Shown here: piece after piece, positions 52,271 through 60,876 of the stretch
How the letters are laid out: every line of letters starts with the position of its first letter
How positions within the stretch are numbered: the stretch's first letter is position 1
Source: DATDAW01 sp036525185
Lineage (GTDB): Bacteria; Verrucomicrobiota; Verrucomicrobiia; Chthoniobacterales; DASVRZ01
DNA length: 64,000 bases
Direction: 5' to 3'
Assembly (NCBI GenBank): GCA_036525185.1
Contig: DATDAW010000039.1
Coordinates: forward strand, 1 to 64,000
Notes under the pieces: model-generated
Database searches by the model: none
The model's input: only the letters and a program-made list of their open reading frames with translations
Told to the model about the DNA's origin: nothing
Position numbers and translations under genes: made by a program

Positions 52271-53647
52271 TCAAGAAGGCGAAGCTTCGACGATGGCCGC
52301 TGTGGTGGTCGATTCTGCCGCTTCCGCCTTTTTATCTTCCGGGATGACCAGGTTCAGCACCAGCGCGACAAAACCGCCCGCGGAAACGCCCGATTCCAGG
52401 AAAATTTGCACCCAGTGAGGGAGCGTTTTCAGCCACTCCGGCTGGCTTGGAACACCAATGCCGACTCCGAGCGAAATCGCTAGAATCAAGGCATCGCGAT
52501 GACTCAAGCCGGAGGAAAGAATAATCCGCAGCCCGGAAACCGCGACGAGGCCGAACAGCACCACGGCCAGCGCGCCCAGCACGCACGGCGGCATTACGGT
52601 AATCCAGCGGCCCACGGGGGGGAATAATCCCAGCGCGAGCAGAATCAGCGCCATGATCCACCCGATGCGGCGCGCAGCTACGCCAGTCATTTGAATCACA
52701 CCGTTATTCTGAGCGTAAGTCGCGCTCGGAAAAGCGCCCGTGAGCGCCGACGCCACGCAGGTTAGTCCGTCGGCCAGGATGCCGCCGCGCATCCGCGCCC
52801 AGAAATCCTTGCCTTCAGTCTTTAGGCCCGAGAGTTGGGATGTGGCCGTGATGTCGCCCATCGCTTCCAACACGGAAAGCAGGTAAATAAACGCGAATGG
52901 CAGGAAAAACTCCCATTTGAATTTGAAACCGTTCGGAAACAATTGCGGCAATGTGACCCACGCGCCCGTTCCGGCTGCCGGCGGCTGCAGCCAGCCGAGA
53001 AAGGCGCAGATCGTATAACCCGTTGCAACGCCGACGAGCACGGCCCCCATGCGAAGCCAGGCTTTTCCCGCCACCTGGCAAACGACCATCACGGCGATCA
53101 CGGCAAGGGCGACGAGCGCGCCGCCCCACGTTGGCGCGCCTTCGATGGGAGCCTTGGCGATTCCCATCAAACCGGTGGGAATCAGCGACAAACCGATGAG
53201 CAGCACCACAATTCCCGAAATGAGCGGCGTGAAAACACGTTTCAATTTGGGCAAGAACGGCGCCAGCAACAATGGCACGGGCGTCCCGGCCAGGCCCATG
53301 CCCGTCATGAGCGCCAGTCCGCCCGAGAAACCCGCCGTGATCAGCGGCCCGAGAAAGGCAAAGCTCGTGCCGGTGATGCTGAGCAATCCCGATCCGACCA
53401 GGCCACCGAAGCGCATGGTTTGCAGAAACGTGCCGAGTGCCGAGGCGATAAGCGCCATACTAACCAAATAGGCCGTCTGCTCCGGTTTGAATTTCAGAAC
53501 GTTCGCCAGGATCAGCGCCGGCGTGATCGTGCCGATGACCATTGCGCCAACCTGCTGGATGCTAACGAGCGCAGCTGGGACGGGCGGAACTTTTTCCTCC
53601 AAACCGTAAACAAGATTGAAGGCTTTTTCGGGTAGAGGTTCGCTCAT
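52271..53647 (-). CDS. NCS2 family nucleobase:cation symporter, probable urate/xanthine permease
   Basis: 458 residues with 12-14 membrane helices. NCS2 landmarks are PPVPAALVSIQQVGAMVIGTITPALIL (~16-42), FLGPLITAGFSG and the signature ATSQLSGLKTEG-like segment after LLSVLEAMGDIT (~255-275), with the glutamate of the substrate site. NGVIQMTGVAARRIG (~312-326) follows. The uricase gene begins 17 bp downstream, which favours urate as the substrate over xanthine or uracil. Its upstream region (53675-54063) is shared with dctA. Confidence 0.9.
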   Translation of the reverse strand: MSEPLPEKAFNLVYGLEEKVPPVPAALVSIQQVGAMVIGTITPALILANVLKFKPEQTAYLVSMALIASALGTFLQTMRFGGLVGSGLLSITGTSFAFLGPLITAGFSGGLALMTGMGLAGTPVPLLLAPFLPKLKRVFTPLISGIVVLLIGLSLIPTGLMGIAKAPIEGAPTWGGALVALAVIAVMVVCQVAGKAWLRMGAVLVGVATGYTICAFLGWLQPPAAGTGAWVTLPQLFPNGFKFKWEFFLPFAFIYLLSVLEAMGDITATSQLSGLKTEGKDFWARMRGGILADGLTCVASALTGAFPSATYAQNNGVIQMTGVAARRIGWIMALILLALGLFPPVGRWITVMPPCVLGALAVVLFGLVAVSGLRIILSSGLSHRDALILAISLGVGIGVPSQPEWLKTLPHWVQIFLESGVSAGGFVALVLNLVIPEDKKAEAAESTTTAAIVEASPS

Positions 53648-53674
53648 GGTGCTTGGCGTTGGGTGCTGGCTTGT

Positions 53675-54063
53675 TCAGTTCTGTCTTGCGCAACGAGTTC
53701 GGTCAGACGGTTTGACGTGCTCGGGGGTTCGAGCACAAAGTGTGCCGAGGGCTCAAATTGCCACTTTGTCCTGCCCCCAGTTGCCGTTGCCGCACGGGGC
53801 GGCCTTCAGGGGACGACGTCAGGTCCGGCGATCAAAATCCGGGAAACGCGCACGAGGGAAATTGCCTCGCTGCGAGGGAGTTAGAGTTCGCCTGCATCGT
53901 GATTGCTTGCCACGGATGCAGACATGTCATCCGATGCGTTTGAGCGGCGTCTGAGGAAAATCAATGGATTACGAAAAGAATCCTGGTCCCCGGCCGCCAA
54001 CGAACTTTTTGTGAAATGAGGGGCAACGTGAGCAAAATGCTGCATGCGCCGATCCCAACGAAG
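53675..54063 (-). repeat. Diverged duplicated intergenic block, copy A (upstream of the NCS2 gene)
   Basis: It aligns over its whole length with 57092-57505, with short indels. Best-kept segments on the plus strand are CAGTTCTGTC with GCAACGAGTT (~53677), GGGAAATTGCCTCGCTGCG (~53856), GACATGTCATCC (~53920) and GAGCAAAATGCTGCATG (~54029). It lies 28 bp ahead of the permease start. On the minus strand the distal end reads NFVGIGACSILLTLPLISQK, a membrane-helix-like segment matched in copy B, so part may be a gene remnant. The rest of 53648-54244 shows no gene; 54091-54240 reads in another frame as a second hydrophobic stretch without a start codon. Confidence 0.6.
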
Positions 54064-54244
54064 TTTCCTGTCGGACATGCCTTCGCCGCCTCAAATCGGC
54101 GCAGACAGGTTTCTTTCGCGAGGTCGGTCGGTTTCTCCGCTAACCTCGCCAAACACAGATACCGTGAGCGAAATGGCGACGACCGTGATGATCGAGAATG
54201 CCAGGTAATGCCGTGCTCCGCATGGTTGGATGGCGTTTTCCGGG

Positions 54245-54311
54245 AAAAAGGACAGCCCTGCCGAGTGAAATCCGCTTCTCCCCCCGAAAAAGCGTGCTCG
54301 CAGGGCTGTCC
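54245..54311 (-). terminator. Terminator after the porin gene, with G6 apical loop
   Basis: GGACAGCCCTGC (54300-54311, read on the minus strand) pairs over 12 bp with 54250-54261 and is followed by TTTTT. Inside, CGCTT pairs with AAGCG around a loop with six G. It lies 17 bp past the porin stop. The other strand is also followed by T-runs (54314-54328), so it may stop transcription both ways. Related to the hairpin at 10278. Confidence 0.75.
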
Positions 54312-54327
54312 GAATTTTTAGATTTTT

Positions 54328-55683
54328 TTAGAAGGTGACCATGCTCTGGGCTCCAAGAATCAGGGCATCGTTGGTTTCACCGGTTCCTCCCGGCCGGATG
54401 ACATATTGGGCGAAGGGCTGGATGAAAAACCATTTGTTAATCTGATACCGGTAGATTCCTTCCACGACGGCTTCGTACTGCTGGTGAATCGTTTTGCCCG
54501 CAGCTTTTTCGGCTTCGGTTTTGTCATCGCTGTAACTGGCGTATCCAAATGCCAGGCCGACGCGATCCTCGTCACGCTGTGGAATCAGACCTTTGTACGT
54601 GAATCCCGTGTGAAAATAGAATGGCGTAAGGTTGTTTTCCTCGTCCGCGAAGACGAAAATGTTAAACCACGAGAGCCCTTGATCGCTCAGTTTTCTTGGA
54701 GCGGTCGATACCGGTTCCTTGGAACTCTTGCCGTCGGGGACCGACACGGGCTCCTCGGGGGAAGGTTCCCGATAGAGCTGTTGATCGGCTTGAAAATAGA
54801 TGTTGTAACGACCCTCGTGATGTTCGCCGGAGACGTAGGAAAAGTTGTCGACGCCCCAATAGACGCTGCCAAGGGCATATTTCCCTGCCAACTTTTCGGG
54901 GCCAATTTTTGGCGTGAAACCTATTTCCCCGATGATTTCAGGCCCACGGGATGACTTGGTAAAATTCAGACCGTTGTTATTTGTGGCGTTTGCGCCAACG
55001 ATGGCTTCGTAGAGACCTGCCTGCGCGTAAAACGAGTCCGTCTGCACTCTCGCGTAGCCGCCCCAAGCGGCGTATGTGCCGGACCAGGTGATGCCGCTCA
55101 TGCTCAAGCCTTTCGAAGCAACAATGGCGGTGTTGTCGAACAGCTTGGATTCCGGCTGAACGGCAAAATAGTGATAAGGATTCTGCCAACCAGCCGACAG
55201 TGTCAGCAGCTTTTTCACCCCAAAGAGCTCGGGCGTTGTGTAGGTGAAGAAAGCATCCCGGAAGCGCCAGTATTGTCCGCCCTGGATGTTTGACGGATCG
55301 AACGCGTTGGAGGCACCGGTATATTTGTTAATATCCGTCCCGTTTCTGTAGCGTCCCCGGACCTCAAAGGTTAGGCCGTCCAAAGACTCGTTGCCAGTGA
55401 GTTTGCGGAAGTCCAGGGCGAGTTTGAGCACCATCTCCTCGTCGAAAGCGCCCATGTTACTGAGACCCCCTGATGCGACGCCGTAATAATTTCCCAGCCA
55501 GTAACCGCTGATGGCAACGCCGTTGTCCGCCAGTGTGTCGCGGCCGCCTCCCCAGTTGCCTGTGGCTGTTTTTCCATTCCACCAGGCGGATTGAGCGTGG
55601 AGATTTTCCAATGGCGACAGCGCCAAAAGGATGCCCGCAATGGCCGATGCTCTAAAGATACGATAAGGGAGTAAAAAACTCAT
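54328..55683 (-). CDS. Carbohydrate-selective porin, OprB-like
   Basis: 451 residues with a signal peptide (~1-31, ending NLHAQS). The mature part is a beta-barrel of the OprB family: WWNGKTATGNWGGGRDTLADNGV at ~34-56 is the conserved entry segment, with alternating aromatic strands throughout and the closing residues MVTF with a terminal phenylalanine for BAM recognition. It would let sugars or other small solutes cross the outer membrane. The dctA-like gene lies 39 bp upstream on the same strand, so the pair may move the same solute class through both membranes. Confidence 0.88.
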   Translation of the reverse strand: MSFLLPYRIFRASAIAGILLALSPLENLHAQSAWWNGKTATGNWGGGRDTLADNGVAISGYWLGNYYGVASGGLSNMGAFDEEMVLKLALDFRKLTGNESLDGLTFEVRGRYRNGTDINKYTGASNAFDPSNIQGGQYWRFRDAFFTYTTPELFGVKKLLTLSAGWQNPYHYFAVQPESKLFDNTAIVASKGLSMSGITWSGTYAAWGGYARVQTDSFYAQAGLYEAIVGANATNNNGLNFTKSSRGPEIIGEIGFTPKIGPEKLAGKYALGSVYWGVDNFSYVSGEHHEGRYNIYFQADQQLYREPSPEEPVSVPDGKSSKEPVSTAPRKLSDQGLSWFNIFVFADEENNLTPFYFHTGFTYKGLIPQRDEDRVGLAFGYASYSDDKTEAEKAAGKTIHQQYEAVVEGIYRYQINKWFFIQPFAQYVIRPGGTGETNDALILGAQSMVTF

Positions 55684-55722
55684 GAGTGTTTTGATTTCTC
55701 TGTTTTGGATGGTGGTGGCTTT

Positions 55723-57015
55723 TTACGCGGCTTCTGCCTGCTGGATGGCGAGTTCTGCAGGAATTTTTCCGCTCAGGACGGATTTGGCGCGCTCCCGGTC
55801 AATGTCCTTCTCCCATGCCGCAATGACGATGGTTGCGACGATGTTTCCGATGAGGTTCGTTGAGGCCCGCGCGATCCCGATGAACCAGTCCATCGGCAGA
55901 ATCAGAGCCAGCCCGATCGCGGGAATTGCTGGAATCGAGGACAGCGTCGCGGCTAGAATTACGATGGCGGATCCTGGGATCCCGTGCGCGCCTTTGGAAG
56001 TGATCATTGCCACCCCAACAATGAGAGCCAGGTGTTGGAATGACAGAGGGGTGTTTGTCGCTTGAGCGATAAATATGACGGCTAGCGTGAGGTAAATCGA
56101 AAAGCCGTCGAGATTGAACGAGTAGCCCGTAGGAACAACGACACCTACGGTGGATTTTTTAATTCCGAGCGCTTCGAGTTTGGCCATGACGCGCGGCAGG
56201 ACGGCGTCGCTGGAGGTTGTACCGACGACGATGAAAATCTCCTCCCGGAAATAGCGGATCAGTTGAATAATATTGAATCCCGCCATCCACGTAACAAGTC
56301 CCAGCACGATCGCAATGAAGGCAGCGCAACTGGCGAAAAATACCACCACGAACAGTCCGAGCTTACCGAGTGAAGCGACGCCGTATTGTCCAGTTGTAAA
56401 TGCGATCGCACCAAACACACCGATCGGTGCCAGCTGAATGATGAGACCAATGATCTTGAAGATAACGTGCGCAACCTGATCGATGGCGGTGGCGACAGGC
56501 TTGGCCGACGGACCTACGAGCGAAATGGCGGACCCGGTCAAGAGTGCCAGCACCAGCACCTGCAGAATGTCCCCTGATGTGAAGGCGTCGAAGGCCGTTT
56601 TTGGAATGAGGTGCAGAAAGAAGTCAGCGAATCCCGAGATATGTTTCGCTTTGTCCTGATATGCCGAGAGTGAGGACGGGTCGAGGGATTTGACGTCGAT
56701 ATTCATACCTGCCCCCGGTTGCAATACGAGTCCCAACACTGCGCCAATGGCGAGGGCGATCGTTGTCAAAACCTCGAAGTAGATGACTGTTTTCACCCCG
56801 ACGCGGCCGACCTTCTTAAGATCGCCAGCACCGCAGATTCCGCTGACAACGACGCAAAACACGAGCGGCGCGATCATCATTTTGATGAACTTCACGAACC
56901 CGTCGCCGAACGGCTTCATGGCCTTGGCAAAGTCAGGGAAGAAAACTCCGACGAGTATTCCGAATATCAGCGCCAGGATGACGCGCCCGAAAAGGGAGTT
57001 AAAGAACTTGAGCAT
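55723..57015 (-). CDS. dctA: C4-dicarboxylate:cation symporter, DctA-like
   Basis: 430 residues from the ATG at 57015; upstream in-frame sequence is polar and rejected. It is a member of the DAACS family, with LFGRVILALIFGILVGVFFP at the start, KMMIAPLVFCVVVSGI (~44-59), the hairpin GTTSSDAVLPRVMAKLEALG (serine-rich, ~265-284), PTGYSFNLDGFSIYLTLAVIFIAQ (~296-319) and SKGAHGIPGSAIVILAATL. DctA imports succinate, fumarate and malate; glutamate/aspartate carriers are close relatives. It lies between the LysR gene and the porin on the same strand. Confidence 0.92.
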   Translation of the reverse strand: MLKFFNSLFGRVILALIFGILVGVFFPDFAKAMKPFGDGFVKFIKMMIAPLVFCVVVSGICGAGDLKKVGRVGVKTVIYFEVLTTIALAIGAVLGLVLQPGAGMNIDVKSLDPSSLSAYQDKAKHISGFADFFLHLIPKTAFDAFTSGDILQVLVLALLTGSAISLVGPSAKPVATAIDQVAHVIFKIIGLIIQLAPIGVFGAIAFTTGQYGVASLGKLGLFVVVFFASCAAFIAIVLGLVTWMAGFNIIQLIRYFREEIFIVVGTTSSDAVLPRVMAKLEALGIKKSTVGVVVPTGYSFNLDGFSIYLTLAVIFIAQATNTPLSFQHLALIVGVAMITSKGAHGIPGSAIVILAATLSSIPAIPAIGLALILPMDWFIGIARASTNLIGNIVATIVIAAWEKDIDRERAKSVLSGKIPAELAIQQAEAA

Positions 57016-57091
57016 GATGTGGTTAGCTTTGTGTTGTGGTCGGTGTGCCTTTTCCGAACTCGCTCGCCGAGGGTCGGTCATGGTTGCATGA

Positions 57092-57505
57092 GGCAGTTCT
57101 GTCCAGTGCAACGAGTTTGTCGGATGGCGCGGTGAGCTCGGGGCGGAAGCACATCGCGTGCCAAGCGCTGAATCGTGGATTGTTCCGGTGTCGGGCCGGG
57201 CCCGCTTGCGCAGCAGGAAATGCTCAGGAATATTCGCAGCCCCGGAGATCACGTTTGGTTAAGGCGCACGCGAAGGAAATTGCTTCACTGCAAGGAGTTC
57301 GGTGCTCCTGCTTCACGGCTACACGCTGCCGCGGAAGACTTGTCATCCATTTATTCAGGAAGGTGAGAGGACCACAAAAGACGCACTCCCTGACATGGAA
57401 TCAACGGAGGCTGCGAAGAAGCGGGACCTGGTTTGGAAGCGATTTTCTGTAAGATCCGTCGCCCAATGAGCAAAATGGTGCATCCGGCGATATAAACGAA
57501 AGTGG
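57092..57505 (-). repeat. Diverged duplicated intergenic block, copy B (upstream of dctA)
   Basis: Partner of 53675-54063 in the same orientation, 77 bp ahead of the dctA start. Matching plus-strand segments are CAGTTCTGTC with GCAACGAGTT (~57093), GGAAATTGCTTCACTGC (~57274), GACTTGTCATCC (~57337) and GAGCAAAATGGTGCATC (~57468). The minus-strand reading TFVYIAGCTILLIGRRILQK matches the hydrophobic segment of copy A. No credible gene is seen in 57016-57530 apart from this block. Confidence 0.6.
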
Positions 57506-57530
57506 TATTAACGGATGTCGTTGGCTCTGG

Positions 57531-58412
57531 TCAAATGGGCATGAGCGGGGCTTCCCGGACCATTTCAACCACCGCGCGGGCGGCATGAGAGAGATGACCT
57601 GCGCGTGACCACGCGAGGGCGATGTGCCATTCGATGGTGGGTTCGCGCAGTTCGATGGCCGCGACGGACGGGAAGCCGCGCAACACCGAGCGCGGTAACA
57701 AAGCAATTCCCACACCGCTTTCCACGAGTCCCGCGATGAATTGCGATTGCGCACTGCGGCCAGCAACGATGGGGGCGAACCCGCATGCCCGGGACGCGGC
57801 GTCGATTTTGTCGCTCAAGGCAAAGCCTTCCGGCAGTAAAACCAGCGGTTCCTTTGCCAGCTCCGGAAGCGTTATGCTGTCGCGAGCCGCCCAGTGGGAA
57901 TTCAGCGGGACGGCAACGGCCAGGAAGTCTCGCGCAAGGGTGACGAATTGGAAGCGATTCGGGTCAACGGGCAGCGAGAGCGTGCCCAGATCGAGGTCGT
58001 TGGTCAGAAGTGCAGCTTCTGTGGCCTTGGCACTCATTTCGAAGAGCCGCAGCTCGATGCCGGGATAGCGCTCGCGAAACATTTTAACGAGCGGAACGAA
58101 AAGCGTCCCGCCGACCGATGGCATTCCCAGTGATACCTGGCCACGTGTCAGACCAGACAGATTTGCTACGTCGGTCTTCAGGCGATCGGCTTCTGCCCGT
58201 AGGGCGAGCGCCCGTTGAAACACGACTGCCCCGGTGTCCGTGAGCGTGATCCGGCGTCGATGGCGCATGATGAGCGGCTGGCCGATCTCGTCCTCCAATT
58301 GCTTGATCACGCGGCTGATGGACGGCTGCGTGAGGAACACGCGCTTGCCTGCGGCAGTAAAGCCTCCGGCTTGTACGACTTCGACGAAAACGCCCAGTGA
58401 TCGCAGGTCCAT
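57531..58412 (-). CDS. LysR-family transcriptional regulator
   Basis: 293 residues from the ATG at 58412. The N-terminal winged helix-turn-helix is at ~1-60 (MDLRSLGVFVEVVQAGGFTAAGKRVFLTQPSISRVIKQLEDEIGQPLIMR). The C-terminal periplasmic-binding-like effector domain starts at ~90 (GQVSLGMPSVGGTLFVPLVKMFRERYPGIELRL). It lies upstream of dctA on the same strand with 515 bp between them, so control of the dctA-porin pair in response to a carboxylate is a fair guess. LysR genes are more often divergent from their targets. Confidence 0.92.
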   Translation of the reverse strand: MDLRSLGVFVEVVQAGGFTAAGKRVFLTQPSISRVIKQLEDEIGQPLIMRHRRRITLTDTGAVVFQRALALRAEADRLKTDVANLSGLTRGQVSLGMPSVGGTLFVPLVKMFRERYPGIELRLFEMSAKATEAALLTNDLDLGTLSLPVDPNRFQFVTLARDFLAVAVPLNSHWAARDSITLPELAKEPLVLLPEGFALSDKIDAASRACGFAPIVAGRSAQSQFIAGLVESGVGIALLPRSVLRGFPSVAAIELREPTIEWHIALAWSRAGHLSHAARAVVEMVREAPLMPI

Positions 58413-58618
58413 ACCATTCGTATGGCGAATGATCTGAATTTGAACAATCAATTTCTCAAATACTTTTCCTGTCGGACATTGAGGCCCATGACAAGATTGG
58501 CATGGTTATCGATTAGCGAGCGACGATGTGTCCTGTGCCCAAACCGAACGCCCGTTCGTAAAGTGCCGGGTGTGCGGTCCCTCCCAGCCAGCGCTGGATT
58601 TGGAGGGGAGGTGCCACG

Positions 58619-59290
58619 ATGCTAAAATCGCAATCCCTCGTCTCGGTTGTTCAACATGATGGCGTCACACGGGAAAGTGTTGGCGCAATACTCGAAGGCG
58701 CCGGCTACCGGGTGCGCACCTTTTCCACTGCCCGGGATTTTCTTGCCCAAATGCAATTTCCCGGCCCTTCCTGCGTGGTTGTCGAGTTTGATCTTCCGGA
58801 TGGCGGACTGCCCATACCGGAAGCGTTACAGGAGGCAGGTCGAAGCGATCAAGTGGTGTTCATTTCGCACCGAGCCTGTCTCCAAAGCTGTGTGAGCGCC
58901 ATGCGCGCGGGAGCGATTGATTTCCTTGCTACGCCTTTTGGCGGCAGCACCCTGTTCCAAGCCGTAGATCGCGCCCTTGAACGCTCTGCTGCCCTTCGGA
59001 GCGAATACGAGGACCGTGCGTCGGCCCGGTTTCGGATTTCGTCATTGACCCGGCGCGAGTTTTCCGTGCTCAAGCTCCTGCTGGAAGGGATTCCCAATAA
59101 GGACATCGGAGCGCGCCTCGGCGTTGCGGAGGGAACGATCAAGATTCATCGCCGCAATGTGATGGAAAAAATACGCGCGAAATCGCTCGTGGACATCGTC
59201 CTGTTGGCGCAACGCAGCGGAATTCCGTTTCCGGATGCGGAATTCACCTATGTCTCGCGGGGGCAAACGATGCAGTTACCGGCAAAATAG
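58619..59290 (+). CDS. FixJ-type response regulator with degenerate receiver domain
   Basis: 223 residues: a receiver-like domain (~5-120) and a LuxR-type helix-turn-helix (~143-200, LTRREFSVLKLLLEGIPNKDIGARLGVAEGTIKIHRRNVMEKI). The receiver lacks the normal phosphorylation set. The acceptor aspartate is replaced by Glu56 (VVEFDLPD against D-x-x-M-P), the N-terminal acidic pair is Gln-His, and the conserved lysine before Pro is threonine (FLATPF). It is therefore predicted to work without phosphorylation. No histidine kinase is adjacent. It is divergent from the LysR gene across 206 bp. Confidence 0.88.
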   Translation: MLKSQSLVSVVQHDGVTRESVGAILEGAGYRVRTFSTARDFLAQMQFPGPSCVVVEFDLPDGGLPIPEALQEAGRSDQVVFISHRACLQSCVSAMRAGAIDFLATPFGGSTLFQAVDRALERSAALRSEYEDRASARFRISSLTRREFSVLKLLLEGIPNKDIGARLGVAEGTIKIHRRNVMEKIRAKSLVDIVLLAQRSGIPFPDAEFTYVSRGQTMQLPAK

Positions 59291-59335
59291 TGGTCCCTCT
59301 GCCTGGCAAAAAACGCGGGGTTTACGCTCCGCAGA

Positions 59336-59803
59336 CTACTTTTGTTCGATTGCCTTCGCGCTGGGTGTCAGGGCGGTGAACTTCTGAAAGATTCTCTTGG
59401 GCAGCGTGTTTCCGGTCTCCTCGACGGCCAATTCATCGTAGGCCGTTTTCTTTGCGCTCTCCCAAACGGCAGGAAAACCGGGCGAAGTTGACGTCATGAT
59501 TTTCTCGGCACGGGCCAATATTTCCAATTCGCGCTGGAGCCGTCGTTCGGGGTTTTGGTTCAATTCCGCGACTTTGATCCGCAAATTTTCGTTCTGTTTA
59601 CGCAGTGACTCGAGTTCGTTGCGCAGCTTCGACGTCGCAGTGGATTCGATTTCCATCCGTTCACCCAGCATGAGGCGCAATTTTTTTGCCTCGCCTTTCG
59701 CTGAGAGGAGGCGAAACCATCCCATGGCGGCAAAAATTAATCCCAGCAGGCAGCCTGCACCGAAAACCCAGAGATATGTCGTGAAATGTGCTTCTGACGG
59801 CAT
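59336..59803 (-). CDS. Membrane-anchored coiled-coil protein of unknown function
   Basis: 155 residues: one membrane helix (~9-30, YLWVFGAGCLLGLIFAAMGWF), then a basic and leucine-rich heptad region (~40-95, LRNELESLRKQNENLRIKVAEL) predicted as a coiled coil, and a C-terminal tail. No enzymatic motif. The layout is like small envelope scaffolding or division-associated proteins, but nothing specific can be claimed. Divergent from the desaturase gene. Confidence 0.68.
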   Translation of the reverse strand: MPSEAHFTTYLWVFGAGCLLGLIFAAMGWFRLLSAKGEAKKLRLMLGERMEIESTATSKLRNELESLRKQNENLRIKVAELNQNPERRLQRELEILARAEKIMTSTSPGFPAVWESAKKTAYDELAVEETGNTLPKRIFQKFTALTPSAKAIEQK

Positions 59804-59949
59804 AGCGGCACACTACTGGAGGCATTTACCGGAGTAAACTGCTCAATTTTCGGCAATTCCAACAATTCCCGGTTGCCGTCGTCCATCTTTCACGGGATGG
59901 TGCGCCCCTCCCATGTCCTATCTTTATTTTTGCAGATACCCAATACTTC

Positions 59950-60876
59950 ATGTTCAAAAACGAAAAACTCGACGTCCTTCTTTTCTTCATTCTCATTGCC
60001 ATTCAACTCGCCGGGTTTTACGCGCTGCTCCACCATTTCGAATGGCGATACCTGTTGATCATGATCCCGATGTATCTCTGGATGGGATTCGGGACGACGC
60101 TTTACATGCACCGCTACCTCACGCACCGCGGGATGGAAATGCCGGGTTGGCTCAAGTTTTTCTTCGCCATGAGCACGTCGGTCGGACTTTCGGGCGACCC
60201 TGTAACGTGGGTGGGGGATCATCGGTATCACCATCTCAAATCCGACACGGACGAAGATATCCACAGCCCGCTGCACGGTTTTCCGTATGCGCACATGCTG
60301 TGGCTGGTTAAGAAGCCGAAGGGATTCAAGGAGCGCTCGACGCGGTACGCTTCGGATGTCCGCAAAATCTGGTACTGCAAACTGCTCGAAAAACCGCTGA
60401 TTTATGCCCTGCCACACGTCGCTATGGCGTTGACTCTGTGGTTCACACTCGGCCCTGCGGGAATGCTGTGGTGCCTCTATTTTCCGATGATGGTCCTGTA
60501 TAATTTCACCTGGGCGGTGAATTCGATCTGCCATTTGCCCAATGTTGGCTATCGGACATTCGAGACCACGGACCACAGCCGGAACAACTTCTGGGTGAGT
60601 CTTGGCGCGCTGGGTGAAGGATTTCACAACAATCACCATGCCCATCCGAAATGCGCTGCGCATGGCCTGCGTTGGTGGGAGTTCGACCCTACGAAATACC
60701 TGATCTGGCTGCTCGAAAAGTTTGGCCTCGCCTGGAAAGTGGCCTGGCCGCAAACGGAAGCCGCGCTATCCGAGACTGAAGTGAAAGACAAGGGGCGAAC
60801 CGCGCCGGCGCCGGCACAGGCATTGCTGGCGAAAATGATCGATCCGGATCGGGGTTTTGCATCTGCTTCGGAGTAA
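59950..60876 (+). CDS. Membrane fatty-acid desaturase (acyl-CoA delta-9 type)
   Basis: Introduces a double bond into acyl chains using a di-iron centre, with electrons from a separate donor. 308 residues with four to five membrane helices and the three histidine boxes HRYLTH (~54-59), HRYHH (~91-95) and HNNHH (~223-227), in the spacing of the acyl-CoA/stearoyl desaturase family. The segment GDPVTWVGDHRYHHLKSDTDEDIHSP is diagnostic. A long minus-strand reading frame across it is a codon-bias shadow. Confidence 0.92.
   Translation: MFKNEKLDVLLFFILIAIQLAGFYALLHHFEWRYLLIMIPMYLWMGFGTTLYMHRYLTHRGMEMPGWLKFFFAMSTSVGLSGDPVTWVGDHRYHHLKSDTDEDIHSPLHGFPYAHMLWLVKKPKGFKERSTRYASDVRKIWYCKLLEKPLIYALPHVAMALTLWFTLGPAGMLWCLYFPMMVLYNFTWAVNSICHLPNVGYRTFETTDHSRNNFWVSLGALGEGFHNNHHAHPKCAAHGLRWWEFDPTKYLIWLLEKFGLAWKVAWPQTEAALSETEVKDKGRTAPAPAQALLAKMIDPDRGFASASE

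Noticed and set aside
52835..53635. 266-codon reading frame on the plus strand
   Set aside because: Antisense to the NCS2 permease; the product is Arg/Gln-rich and lacks any recognisable domain.
57016..57252. Upstream extension of the dctA reading frame
   Set aside because: The residues are polar and unrelated to DctA; the true N-terminus MLKFFNSLFGRV starts at 57015.
59890..60753. 287-codon reading frame on the minus strand
   Set aside because: It is exactly antisense to the desaturase gene, whose three histidine boxes and helices are clear; the antisense product is Arg/His/Pro-rich without family features.
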